Shown here in pieces: positions 26,129 to 35,271 of a stretch of DNA of 64,000 nucleotides. Made by a program: the position numbers and the translations under genes. The notes under the pieces were generated by a model that had not been told where the DNA came from, did no database searches, and saw nothing but the letters and a program-made list of their open reading frames with translations. This stretch comes from Neoroseomonas oryzicola (lineage in GTDB: Bacteria > Pseudomonadota > Alphaproteobacteria > Acetobacterales > Acetobacteraceae). The stretch spans positions 1 through 64,000 of the forward strand of contig NZ_JAAVUP010000004.1 in the NCBI RefSeq assembly GCF_012163135.1, given 5' to 3'. Position 1 is the stretch's first letter, and the number at the start of each line of letters is the position of its first letter.

Positions 26129-29100
26129 ATGTCGCAGTTCGGCTTCCTTAAGACGGAATGGCCGGACCTACATGACGCGGCGGCGCGCGCCGAGGCCCTG
26201 GCGCTGGCCGATGCCCGCGCCTCCGCCTTCTACGCCCGCCGCACCCTCGAACTCGCCGTCGCCTGGCTCTACAAGGCCGACAAGACGCTCGTCCTGCCTT
26301 ACCAGGACAACCTCAGCGCCCTGATCCACGAGCCGAGCTTCCGCGAGGCCGTCGGCCCGGCCATCTTCGCCAAGGCTCGGCTGATCAAGGACCTCGGCAA
26401 CCAGGCCGTCCACAGCGCCAAGCCCTTCAAGCAGTACGACGCGCTGGCCGCGCTGAAGGAGCTGTTCCACTTCACCTTCTGGCTCGTCCGCTCCTATGCG
26501 CGCGGCGCGCCGCCGCCGGATGGCCTCGCCTTCGACCAGGCGAAGGTGCCCAGGCCCGCCGCCGCCGTGGCGCAGCAGACGCTTGCGCAGTTGCAGAAGC
26601 TGGAGGCCGAGCTCCGCGCGAAGGACGAGAAGCTGGCCGCGCTGCTGGCCGACCGCGCGCATCTCGACGCCGAGCTGGTCCGCCTGCGGGAGGAAGTAGC
26701 CGCCGCCCGCGCCGCCGCCGCCGCGCGCCCCGACACCCACGACTACAACGAGGCCGCTACCCGCGACCTCTGGATCGACCGCCTCCTGCGCGAGGCCGGC
26801 TGGGACCCGGACGCCGCGAATGTCCGCGAGTACCCGGTCACCGGCATGCCCAACGCCAAGGGCGAGGGCTTCGTGGACTACGTGTTGTGGGGCGACGACG
26901 GCAGGCCGTTGGCGCTGGTCGAGGCCAAGGCCACCCGCCACGACCCGCGCAAGGGCCAGCAGCAGGCGAAGCTCTACGCCGATTGCCTGGAGCGCATGAC
27001 CGGCCAGCGCCCGGTCATCTTCTGCTCCAACGGCTATGAGCACTGGATCTGGGACGATACGCGCTACCCGCCGCGCGAGGTGCAGGGCTTCTACAAGAAG
27101 CCGGAGCTGGAACTACTGATCCAGCGCCGCACCACCCGCCGCAAGCTGAAGGATGCGGTGATCGACGGGCAGATCGTCGAGCGCCCCTACCAGACCCGCG
27201 CCATCCGCCGCATCGGGGAAGCCTTCGAGGACGACAACCTCCGCAAGGCGCTGGTGGTGATGGCGACGGGGGCGGGCAAGACGCGCACCGTCATCGCCCT
27301 GGCCGACCTGCTGATGCGCTGCAACTGGGCCAAGCGCATCCTGTTCCTGGCGGACCGCGTGGCGCTGGTGAACCAGGCGGTGAACGCCTTCAAGGCGCAC
27401 CTGCCGGCGGCCTCCCCGGTGAACCTGGTCACGGACAAGACGGCCGAGGGCCGCGTCTTCGTCTCCACCTACCCCACGATGATGAAGCTGATCGACGAGG
27501 CTCGGGAGGATCAGCGCCGCTTCGGCGCCGGCCATTTCGACCTAATCATCATCGATGAGGCGCACCGGTCGGTGTACCGGAAGTACGGCGCCATCTTCGA
27601 CTACTTCGACAGCCTGCTGGTCGGCCTGACCGCCACGCCGAAGGACGAGATCGACCGCAACACCTACCGGCTGTTCGAACTCGAGACCGGCGTGCCGACG
27701 GATGTCTACGGCCTCGATGAGGCGGTGAAGGACGGCTACCTGGTGCCGATGAAGGCCGTGTCGGTGCCGCTGAAATTCGTCCGAGACGGCATCGCCTACG
27801 ACAAGCTCTCCGAGGAGGAGAAGGAGGAGTGGGACGCCGCCGAATGGGGTGAGGAGGACGGCCCGCCCGACCGGGTGGAGGCCGAGGCGGTCAACAAATG
27901 GCTCTTCAACGCCGACACCGTAGACAAGGTGCTGCAGCACCTGATGGAGCGGGGCCAGAAGGTCGCGGGCGGTGACCGGCTCGGCAAGACGATCGTCTTC
28001 GCCAAGAACCACGCCCATGCGGTCTTCATCGAGGAGCGGTTCAACCTTGCCTACCCGCACCTGAAGGGCAGCTTCGCCCGGGTGATCGACTTCAAGGTCG
28101 ATTATGCGCAGAGCCTGATCGATGATTTCTCGGCGGCAGAGAAGGCGCCGCACATCGCCATCAGCGTGGATATGCTGGACACCGGCATCGACGTGCCGGA
28201 GGTGGTGAACCTCGTCTTCTTCAAGCTGGTGCGGTCGAAGACGAAGTTCTGGCAGATGATCGGCCGCGGCACCCGGCTGCGGAAGGACCTGTTTGGGCCG
28301 GGGCGGCACAAGGAATTCTTCTACGTCTTCGACTTCTGCCAGAACCTGGAGTTCTTCAGCCAGGAGGCGGCTGGCGTTGAGGGCAGTGTCGGGGAAGGCC
28401 TGGGCGCCAAGCTCTTCAAGGCGCGGCTGGAGCTGATCGGCGCGGTGGACAGCCGCGTGGCTGCTGGCACCGCGCATGAGACCGAGCCGCCGCTCCGCGC
28501 CGAGGCCGCCGAGACGCTGCGGACCGAGGTCGCGGCGATGAATTTGGACAACTTCATCGTCCGCCCACGGCGGCGGCTGGTGGAGGCATACACCAAGCCC
28601 GAGGCGTGGCAGGCGCTGGATGATACGGCCCGGCATGAGCTGGCCGAGGGTCTCGCCGGCCTGCCGTCCGAGACCGAGGCGGAGCGGGAAGAGGCGAAGC
28701 GCTTCGACCTTCTGCTGCTGAACCTGCAGCTCTGCGTACTGAAGAGCGAGCCCGGCTTCGACCGCTTGCGGGAGCAGGTGGCGAAGATCGCCGGCGCGCT
28801 GGAGGAACAGTCGACCATCCCCGCTATCAAGGCCGAGCTGGAGCTGATCCAGGACCTTCAGAGCGACGCCTGGTGGGAGGACGTCACGGTCGGGATGCTG
28901 GAGACGGCCCGGAAGAAGCTGCGCGGCCTGGTGCACCTGATTGAGGTGAAGAAGCGCGCGATCATCTACACCGACTTCGAGGACGAGATCGGCGACGGCG
29001 TCCACGTGGAGTTCGAGAAGCTCTCGGTCGGCGACAGCTACGAGCAGTTCCGCCGCAAGGCACGGCACTTCCTGCTCGAGCACGAGAACCACGTCGCGGT

Positions 29101-29506
29101 GAACAAGCTGCGCATGAACCGGCCGTTGACGCCGACGGACCTCGAGGAACTGGAGCGAATGCTTGGGGAAGCAGGGATCGGAACGCCCGAAGATATCGAG
29201 CGCGCGAAGAGGGATAGCGAAGGGCTGGGGCTGTTCGTGCGCTCGCTTGTTGGGATGGACCGCGGTGCGGCGAAGGCTGCCTTCGCTGAGTTCCTGGCGG
29301 GCAAAACCCTGCGTCCGGCTCAAATTGAGTTCATTGACATCATCGTCGAGCACCTGACCGAGCAAGGAGCGGTGAAGATCGAGCGTCTCTACGAGCCGCC
29401 TTTCACGCACATCAACGACCAGGGTGTGGAGGGTGTATTTCAAGGAAGGGATGTGGACGAACTCGTAGCCATTCTCAGAAGGGTCCGTGATCGTGCCGCA
29501 GCCTGA
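26129..29506 (+). CDS. hsdR: type I restriction endonuclease subunit HsdR (EcoEI type)
   Basis: A 1125-residue restriction and translocation subunit. It has an N-terminal DUF4145-like region (about 1-130), a coiled coil, a nuclease domain with LALVEAKATRHDP, Walker A MATGAGKT at 378-385 and DEAH at 476-479, then helicase motifs ending QMIGRGTRLRKDL, and a C-terminal assembly domain. It cuts unmethylated DNA after ATP-driven translocation. The ATG lies 2 nt after the hsdS stop. All key motifs are present, so the system looks functional. Confidence 0.94.
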   Translation: MSQFGFLKTEWPDLHDAAARAEALALADARASAFYARRTLELAVAWLYKADKTLVLPYQDNLSALIHEPSFREAVGPAIFAKARLIKDLGNQAVHSAKPFKQYDALAALKELFHFTFWLVRSYARGAPPPDGLAFDQAKVPRPAAAVAQQTLAQLQKLEAELRAKDEKLAALLADRAHLDAELVRLREEVAAARAAAAARPDTHDYNEAATRDLWIDRLLREAGWDPDAANVREYPVTGMPNAKGEGFVDYVLWGDDGRPLALVEAKATRHDPRKGQQQAKLYADCLERMTGQRPVIFCSNGYEHWIWDDTRYPPREVQGFYKKPELELLIQRRTTRRKLKDAVIDGQIVERPYQTRAIRRIGEAFEDDNLRKALVVMATGAGKTRTVIALADLLMRCNWAKRILFLADRVALVNQAVNAFKAHLPAASPVNLVTDKTAEGRVFVSTYPTMMKLIDEAREDQRRFGAGHFDLIIIDEAHRSVYRKYGAIFDYFDSLLVGLTATPKDEIDRNTYRLFELETGVPTDVYGLDEAVKDGYLVPMKAVSVPLKFVRDGIAYDKLSEEEKEEWDAAEWGEEDGPPDRVEAEAVNKWLFNADTVDKVLQHLMERGQKVAGGDRLGKTIVFAKNHAHAVFIEERFNLAYPHLKGSFARVIDFKVDYAQSLIDDFSAAEKAPHIAISVDMLDTGIDVPEVVNLVFFKLVRSKTKFWQMIGRGTRLRKDLFGPGRHKEFFYVFDFCQNLEFFSQEAAGVEGSVGEGLGAKLFKARLELIGAVDSRVAAGTAHETEPPLRAEAAETLRTEVAAMNLDNFIVRPRRRLVEAYTKPEAWQALDDTARHELAEGLAGLPSETEAEREEAKRFDLLLLNLQLCVLKSEPGFDRLREQVAKIAGALEEQSTIPAIKAELELIQDLQSDAWWEDVTVGMLETARKKLRGLVHLIEVKKRAIIYTDFEDEIGDGVHVEFEKLSVGDSYEQFRRKARHFLLEHENHVAVNKLRMNRPLTPTDLEELERMLGEAGIGTPEDIERAKRDSEGLGLFVRSLVGMDRGAAKAAFAEFLAGKTLRPAQIEFIDIIVEHLTEQGAVKIERLYEPPFTHINDQGVEGVFQGRDVDELVAILRRVRDRAAA

Positions 29507-29760
29507 TCTCTCCGCCTCCGAGCGCTAGACGGTGTCGACGCGAGCAGAATGACGAACTCGCATGCCGATCCCCTCTGGGAATGGGGTGCCGAAGGTTGTT
29601 GCTGTGGAGTGATGCCGATGGGGTGGATCAACGGGGGCCACATTGCCAAGGATGACCGAACGGGAGGCTGGGGCCGCAGGTCGCTGAAGCCCGCTGACCA
29701 GGCGTTGTTTGGGGGCGCCGCTCCGGGGCGGGGTGTTCCCGACGGGAGGACGCACCGCGC

Positions 29761-31191
29761 ATGAGCAGCTTTGGGATCGTCATTCGAGATGGGTTCCACG
29801 CGACCCGGGACGCCGCTTGGAATGCTGTTAACTTAGATACCGAGCGTATCGCGGTAACGGGTCTTAGCAGGGCAGGAAAGACAGTTTTCCTGGTATCAAT
29901 GATCAGTAATCTGCTAGCGATGGGTCGCGGAGTGGCAGGGAATAGAAAGAATACGCTCCCGAAGCTGGCAGATCTACTCAGAGAGAACGATGCCTGCAGT
30001 TCACGTCTGCTGGATGCCGAAATAGAAAACGCCGGAACACAGGATTTTCCGTTCTTTGACTACGAAGGCCTGAGAGATCAACTTGCGCGGGGGACGGCAG
30101 CGACCTGGCCGCCCGTTACCGACCGCCCGGCGATGACTACGCTGAGACTGAAGCTGCGCCGTTCTTCGAGGCTTGGTCAGTTTGCGGGTGACCGCGTGCT
30201 GCGGCTCGAGTTGCTCGATTATCCTGGCGAATGGCTTATGGACTTGCCCTTGTTGGAACAATCCTACGAGACTTGGTCAGCAGAGGTCCTTGCCGATCTG
30301 TCGCAGCCTCCACGGTCGAGGTTCGCGGCGGAATTCACTGCTTTCCTGGGAGCGCTTCAATCCGCTGCGCCCGCATCCGACAAGACTGCGACCCACGGCT
30401 TTCGTCTCTATCGCGACGCGCTGCGGCGCGCCCGCGAGGACGCCGGCCTACGATGGCTGCAACCCGGGCGCTTCTTAATGCCGGGACCAGCCGGCGAGAT
30501 ACCGCTGATGCACTTTTTTCCCTGGTTGGGCGCACCATCGCCGGTTCGTGGCACGTTAGGTGCGCTGCTGCGCGATCGCTTCGAGGAGTACAAGAAGCAC
30601 GTGCGCGCAGACTTTTTCGAGAAGCACTTTAGCCGCTTCACGCGTCAGGTGGTGCTCGTGGACGTGTTGGGTGCATTGTTCGCGGGTCGCGAGGCATTCG
30701 AGGACACAACGCGTGCCCTACGGAGTATCGGACAGGCGTATGCGCGGCTGCTGGAACGTGATTGGCTTCCGGGAAGAGGTATCAAGTCCATTGCGTTCGC
30801 CGCGACCAAGTCGGATCACGTCGACGATCTGCAAAGGGACAACTTGCGTAAGACCCTCCAGTACTACATCGAGGCCGGCAAGGTTCCGAAGCGTGGGCGC
30901 GCCACGTACCACACCGTCGCCGCCGTGAGGTGCACCACGGATATCGACGTGAGGGATGCGGAAGGCCGCACGCACCGGGCCGTCCAGGGCCTACCATTGG
31001 GTGAAAACCGGCAACGTCCGTTCCAGCCTGGTTTCGTGCCGGCAGGAGAGGTGCCGGAGGCCTACTGGTCGAACCCATATTTCGTGATGCCCCAGCTTGC
31101 GCCTCCTGAGTTTGCACCCGGCGACGCACATCCGATCCAGCACATCAACCTCGATGCCGTCCTCGCCGACTTGCTGAGGGATGAGCTATGA
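29761..31191 (+). CDS. ycjX: YcjX-family P-loop GTPase/ATPase
   Basis: A 476-residue protein with Walker A GLSRAGKT at 34-41, the signature of the YcjX (DUF463) family, and a conserved LRLELLDYPGEWLMDLPLLE segment typical of this family's switch region. In E. coli YcjX belongs to the phage-shock regulon with YcjF; its molecular action is unknown. A GGGAGG site precedes the ATG. It overlaps the next gene by ATGA. GC content is clearly lower than in neighbours, pointing to a separate origin. Confidence 0.85.
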   Translation: MSSFGIVIRDGFHATRDAAWNAVNLDTERIAVTGLSRAGKTVFLVSMISNLLAMGRGVAGNRKNTLPKLADLLRENDACSSRLLDAEIENAGTQDFPFFDYEGLRDQLARGTAATWPPVTDRPAMTTLRLKLRRSSRLGQFAGDRVLRLELLDYPGEWLMDLPLLEQSYETWSAEVLADLSQPPRSRFAAEFTAFLGALQSAAPASDKTATHGFRLYRDALRRAREDAGLRWLQPGRFLMPGPAGEIPLMHFFPWLGAPSPVRGTLGALLRDRFEEYKKHVRADFFEKHFSRFTRQVVLVDVLGALFAGREAFEDTTRALRSIGQAYARLLERDWLPGRGIKSIAFAATKSDHVDDLQRDNLRKTLQYYIEAGKVPKRGRATYHTVAAVRCTTDIDVRDAEGRTHRAVQGLPLGENRQRPFQPGFVPAGEVPEAYWSNPYFVMPQLAPPEFAPGDAHPIQHINLDAVLADLLRDEL

Positions 31192-32123
31192 CACAGGGGC
31201 CACGCTTCCTCGATGAGCCACAGCCCTCCTCCGCCCCAGGCGGTGCGACCGCCAATCCAGCGCCATCTCCGCCAGAGCCTGCGGTGGTCGGATTACGCGG
31301 TTGGCTAAGCGACGCCGAGGGCCCCCAAGGCGCAGTCCGGCACGGTGATGTTGCCACCCTGTCGGTGCCATCCCTCGAGCGGGCTCCATTTACCGCTGGA
31401 GTGATCGCTCTTTTCCTACTCCTCGTCGGCTTGGCCGTGCTCGAGTTCGTCAATTTCGTCGCCGATCAATTCTCACGATCAAGTTGGCTTGGGTTGGCTA
31501 CGTCGGCTGCCCTTGCGCCGATGGCGTTTGTTGTTGGGTGGTCCGCAATTCGGGAATGGCGCAGTTACGTTGCTCTAGCGGAGATCGATGCCTTGCGACG
31601 CGGTCTGGCGAGCCAGGACATATCGATCGCTCGGCGACACGCTGAAGGCTGGATGCAAGCCATTGGCGTCTCCGCAGATGTCCGGAAGGTCATCATCAAT
31701 GCGCCAGACGCGGCGACGTTGCGTGACCTTCTACGCGCCGGCCCTCTAGCTGAAGTCGAAAAGAGAACTTCTGCGGTCGGACATTCGGCAGCTGTTCAGG
31801 TCTTGGCGGCGACTGCCGTTAGTCCTTGGCCTGGTTTGGATGGAGTTCTGGTCATCTGGCGTGGCGCAAGGCTGGTCCGCCAAGTTGCCCAGCTTTACGG
31901 GCATCGGCCCGGCGTGATTGGTACGGTTGCGCTATTCCAACGCGTCGCAATCGACGCCGGTGCCGTGGCGGCGGTCGACATCGTTGTTTCTTCTGCGACA
32001 GAAGCTTTGTTGAACTCCCCGATGGCCGGAGGGCTAGCCGGTCAGGCGGCGGGCGCAGCCGTGGCCGCTCGCCGGATGTTGCGCCTGGCATTCGCAACGG
32101 CAGAGAGTTGCCGGCCCGTATGA
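31188..32123 (+). CDS. ycjF: YcjF-like (DUF697) membrane protein
   Basis: A 311-residue inner-membrane protein. A disordered N-terminal region precedes two membrane helices (about TAGVIALFLLLVGLAVLEF and LGLATSAALAPMAFVVGW), followed by a C-terminal DUF697 domain (LYGHRPGVIGTVALFQRVAI). This is the usual partner of YcjX, and the ATGA overlap supports a two-protein unit. It may anchor the P-loop partner to the membrane; that is inference. Confidence 0.82.
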   Translation: MTQGPRFLDEPQPSSAPGGATANPAPSPPEPAVVGLRGWLSDAEGPQGAVRHGDVATLSVPSLERAPFTAGVIALFLLLVGLAVLEFVNFVADQFSRSSWLGLATSAALAPMAFVVGWSAIREWRSYVALAEIDALRRGLASQDISIARRHAEGWMQAIGVSADVRKVIINAPDAATLRDLLRAGPLAEVEKRTSAVGHSAAVQVLAATAVSPWPGLDGVLVIWRGARLVRQVAQLYGHRPGVIGTVALFQRVAIDAGAVAAVDIVVSSATEALLNSPMAGGLAGQAAGAAVAARRMLRLAFATAESCRPV

Positions 32124-32278
32124 AAGCTGAGGGAATAGTTGCAGGACTGCGACTGCGCCCGAAGTCGTGACCGCGCAGTGTATCCGCTCGATGATGGGGT
32201 TCAAGGCCGCGCAGCCGGATCTCTAAATCTTGAACTCATTTAACTGAATGTAATCCCGATAACTTCTTCGATAATCTC

Positions 32279-33085
32279 TCAATCTTCGGGCGCGTTCTCT
32301 ATGACGGAAATGATCGCATCTTTTGCAACGTCCAAGGCGGCGCGCGTTACTTCGTGTTTCGCCGCCCACAGTGCCGTTCTCGCTGCTTCCTCCGCAAGAT
32401 GGCCAATGGCCTTGTAGATGTCGTGTGCCTTATCACTCTTGGCGGCTTCAATAGCGATTTCGCTTGCCTTCAGAAGACCTGACGCACTCATCCTTGCTGC
32501 CGCTACGAAGGCCAATCCGCTGGCGGCTCCTACAGAAACAGCGATCGGCGCGGCCGCATGTGCTGCCCCTGCAATCTTGCTGGCAACTGCGACTACGGTA
32601 TCGGAGGCGTCGCCGAGCGAACCGCTTGCGCCACGACGAGCCCATGGGGGCAATGGCGCTTCCTCGGCGGCGGTTCTCTCCGGGCGCTCCCGCTCGCCGG
32701 GACGGGGGGGCGTCGCCGGTGTGCTGGGGGGACTGGCCTGGCTCAACCGCGCCTTCTTGCCGGCCCATGGGGGCAATGGCGCTTCCTCGGCGGCGGTCCT
32801 CTCTGGGCGTTCCCGCTCGCCGGAAGGGGTGGTCGTCGCCGGTGTGCTGGTGGGGGAACTGGCCTGGCTCAACCGCGCCTTCTTGTGGGCCCATGGGGGC
32901 AATGGCGCTTCCTCGGCGGCAGATCTCTCTGGGCGTTCCCGCTCGCCGGGAGGGGGAGGCGTCGCCGGTGTGCTGGGGGGACTGGCCTGGCTCAGCCGCG
33001 CCTTCTTGCCGGCCCATGGGGGCAATGGAGCGTTACGAGCAGGGTCGATTTCCTCCTGCCTCGGTTCTTCACAGTCCGCGGTCAT
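32279..33085 (-). CDS. proline-rich tandem-repeat protein, function unknown
   Basis: A 268-residue protein. Residues 19-142 are three near-identical units of 41-42 residues, each beginning APLPPWA and containing KKARLSQAS and GERERPER, plus the start of a fourth. The repeats are Pro-rich, highly charged and probably unstructured. The C-terminal half is Ala-rich and helical, with a possible membrane-associating SVGAASGLAFVAAA segment. No secretion signal. A GAGGT lies upstream of the ATG. No family is recognised. Confidence 0.65.
   Translation of the reverse strand: MTADCEEPRQEEIDPARNAPLPPWAGKKARLSQASPPSTPATPPPPGERERPERSAAEEAPLPPWAHKKARLSQASSPTSTPATTTPSGERERPERTAAEEAPLPPWAGKKARLSQASPPSTPATPPRPGERERPERTAAEEAPLPPWARRGASGSLGDASDTVVAVASKIAGAAHAAAPIAVSVGAASGLAFVAAARMSASGLLKASEIAIEAAKSDKAHDIYKAIGHLAEEAARTALWAAKHEVTRAALDVAKDAIISVIENAPED
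32660..33031. repeat. in-frame tandem repeat, three units of 123/126/123 bp
   Basis: Units at 32909-33031, 32783-32908 and 32660-32782 encode the APLPPWA repeats and are nearly identical at DNA level, so copy number can change by slippage or recombination. A partial fourth unit follows below 32,660. Confidence 0.9.
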
Positions 33086-33369
33086 GGCCGACCTCGCTTG
33101 GCCTTACGCGCGATGTTGACTTATTGATTTCCGTAAATGCAATGCCCTTCGCGTAGATCGTGTTCTATCGCGTGTTGTAGGAGCGATTATCATTAGCGGG
33201 TTGCGCCGCCGTGTCAGGTGGTCACGGCGGACAGGCAAACGGGGAAGTGTTGCTGACGACGCCGGAGGCCGTCATTAGCTGGTCAGCAGCAAATCAAGAC
33301 GTTTGCGCGTCCCCGATTTGAACCCACGCGACAGCGAGACGTGGGCATTGGCGTGCGCCAATCAATGGG
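33086..33369. other. intergenic region with a degenerate 40-bp repeat
   Basis: Positions 33285-33324 match 40524-40563 at 36 of 40 bases; both start AGCAGCAAATCAAGA and end CCCCGATTTGAACC. On the minus strand both copies can be read as a short reading-frame remnant (FKSG, then LDLLL), with a stop in one copy. Nothing else is recognised in this gap. Confidence 0.6.
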
Positions 33370-34647
33370 TCAGTACCCGTCCATGAAGAGCACCATTTCC
33401 ACCGCGCGGATGGACCAGGCGACCTGACTTCCAGATGCATCATGCGCCGCGACGCCGGAGCCATTCAACTCGTCCCGGATTGCCCGAATTAGGTCGGCCG
33501 CCGCGAAATGCGCAGACCAACGTCCATATCCATTCGGCCAGAAGGACTGAACGGGCTGGCTCCAGCGCGTGCCGCCGCGGCCAGGCACCTTGCCGATCGG
33601 CCAGAACCAGTCTGGCAACGCGCTGATCCCCGCCGCTGAGAAGATGCCGTCGGCCCGACGCACGAGCGACCACGACACGCGACTGTCCCAGATCGCGTCC
33701 GCCCTGTCCTGGTCTTCGAGCGGCGCCGTCGCGAAGGCGGCCACCTTTGTCCACCCGCTGTTCATCGGAGCACTGCCTGGCTCCCGGGTGAGAGCGGCGC
33801 GGATGACTGCGCGGACGATATCGGCGGTGACAGCCCGTTGCGGGACCCCACCCCACGCCAGGATCCGTTCAGCCCACTCTACCGTCCGCTGTTGCGCCGC
33901 ATCTGATCGGTCGTCCAGAAGCCCGACAACTATCCGCCCCTCTTCCTCAAGCTGATGCAGCGCCGCGGCCGTCGGCTCGAGCCCGACCTCCGGGCGCGGC
34001 CAGAAGTAACTCGTCAGCCTGTTGGTCCACCCCACCACAGGCTGACCGATGCAGCGCCCACGATATCTCGGTTGGAACGGTTCCTCCGCGATCGTAGTCA
34101 CGAGTTGCTTCACGAAGTCCTTCCGCCCCCTCAAGGCCGAAGGTGCAGCGGGTCTCGCAGCCCGTGAGGTGTCGTTCGTCGATATGGGCGCCGTGCCGAC
34201 AGCTTCCCAGATTTGGCCGGCCCGTTCGACATCGATATCTGAAGCGACGTGCGCCTCGGCGGCGACCATCAGCGCAGAATTCGCGCGGATCCGCCCCAGG
34301 CGAGCGCACACTTCCGCGCGCAGTCTTGCACCCAGCGCATTTCTGCCCGTCGTGCTCATCACGGTTGCAGGCTTAAGCACGTGGGCGTTGGCCCGCATGA
34401 AGGGCCCTGTTGCCTGCATCGTGTTCCGGTAGGGCGGCCGAACGATGCGTCGGCAGAAGGCGTCAAGGCCGTGGCCGCGCTCCTGATCGAGAAGTGCTTG
34501 ATAGCCGACGGCCGAATGCAGACGAGGGACCGCGTCGGTGGCCTCGGCCTTACCGAAGGACCGTGGACCATCGAACCAGACAAGCCATCGCGCGAGGAAC
34601 TCATCCTCATCCATGGTTTGCTGGTTTGCGTGCGGGAAGACGATCAT
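33370..34647 (-). CDS. unknown 425-residue protein
   Basis: A soluble-looking protein starting MIVFPHANQQTMDEDEFLAR, with AAGGAGCC before the ATG. Notable segments are FLARWLVWFDGPRSFGKAEA, a Trp-rich GWTNRLTSYFWPRPE stretch and VVGLLDDRSDAAQQRTVEWA. No known domain, signal or membrane helix is recognised. It is the last gene of a three-gene minus-strand unit with the YbjN-like protein and the phosphatase/ADP-ribosylglycohydrolase fusion (gaps of 66-72 nt). Confidence 0.65.
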   Translation of the reverse strand: MIVFPHANQQTMDEDEFLARWLVWFDGPRSFGKAEATDAVPRLHSAVGYQALLDQERGHGLDAFCRRIVRPPYRNTMQATGPFMRANAHVLKPATVMSTTGRNALGARLRAEVCARLGRIRANSALMVAAEAHVASDIDVERAGQIWEAVGTAPISTNDTSRAARPAAPSALRGRKDFVKQLVTTIAEEPFQPRYRGRCIGQPVVGWTNRLTSYFWPRPEVGLEPTAAALHQLEEEGRIVVGLLDDRSDAAQQRTVEWAERILAWGGVPQRAVTADIVRAVIRAALTREPGSAPMNSGWTKVAAFATAPLEDQDRADAIWDSRVSWSLVRRADGIFSAAGISALPDWFWPIGKVPGRGGTRWSQPVQSFWPNGYGRWSAHFAAADLIRAIRDELNGSGVAAHDASGSQVAWSIRAVEMVLFMDGY

Positions 34648-34719
34648 ACGTGGCTCCTTCCTGTTCGTGTGGACTTCCGTTGTCGGTTCTGGGCGCGGCC
34701 GGCGACGCGCCTGGTTCGC

Positions 34720-35205
34720 TCAGTGAACGGTGGCCGGCGCGCCGAGCGCTTCGAGGCGCGGAGCCTCAATCGAGGGCGCATCCCGGAAGAGGAGAGCACC
34801 GAGCTGCATCATGGCCTCGTCCGCCATGCGATTGGCCCAGGAGAACAGGAAGTCGACAGTTTCCGTGGTATTGCGGTCGCTCCCGAGGAGCGTTGTCGTG
34901 CGATACCGGAGGCGCCCATCGCGGCCGCCGTACTCCACCGCGCCGAAGCGCTGATGGTAGTTCCGCCGCATAATCATCATGTTGACCGCAGCCTCGTGCG
35001 CTGCCGGCACCATCAGCGGCAGGTAAATCGTGATGGCGAGGACGCCGTCTTGTTCGTCGGCATCCACGAAAGCTTCATAGGTCGCGACGCGCGAACTGTA
35101 GGTCCATGCGAACATCGTCTCGGTGGGCTCGTGCTCCACAACGTGGACACCGCGGAAGCCCTGATCATCGATCCAGGTTTGAACGTTTTCCTTAATGCTC
35201 TTCAT
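34720..35205 (-). CDS. YbjN-like (type III secretion chaperone-like fold) protein
   Basis: A 161-residue protein starting MKSIKENVQTWIDDQGFRG, with GGAGAAG upstream of this ATG. The alternation of short strands and helices and segments such as DGVLAITIYLPLMVPAAHEA and an ending VDFLFSWANRMADEAMM resemble the YbjN family, small proteins of poorly known function sometimes found with toxin or ADP-ribosylation genes. Middle gene of the three-gene unit. Confidence 0.55.
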   Translation of the reverse strand: MKSIKENVQTWIDDQGFRGVHVVEHEPTETMFAWTYSSRVATYEAFVDADEQDGVLAITIYLPLMVPAAHEAAVNMMIMRRNYHQRFGAVEYGGRDGRLRYRTTTLLGSDRNTTETVDFLFSWANRMADEAMMQLGALLFRDAPSIEAPRLEALGAPATVH

Positions 35206-35271
35206 GCGCTTCTCCGTTGCTGTTGATCCGTTTGGGGGCACGACCGCGGCATGCTGCGCCGCTGGGTTGCC

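Noticed and set aside
29549..29764. 71-codon plus frame and opposing minus frame before ycjX
   Set aside because: Neither has a ribosome site or known pattern, and the plus frame overlaps the ycjX start in another frame.
32660..33031. Repeats as a possible CRISPR array
   Set aside because: Units are 123-126 bp with no spacers of varying sequence, and they are in frame inside one coding gene.
33300..33345. GGTTCAAATC on the minus strand as a tRNA T-arm
   Set aside because: The flanking five bases do not pair to form a T-stem, and no anticodon or acceptor stem is found nearby. The same motif at 40,560 also lacks a tRNA.
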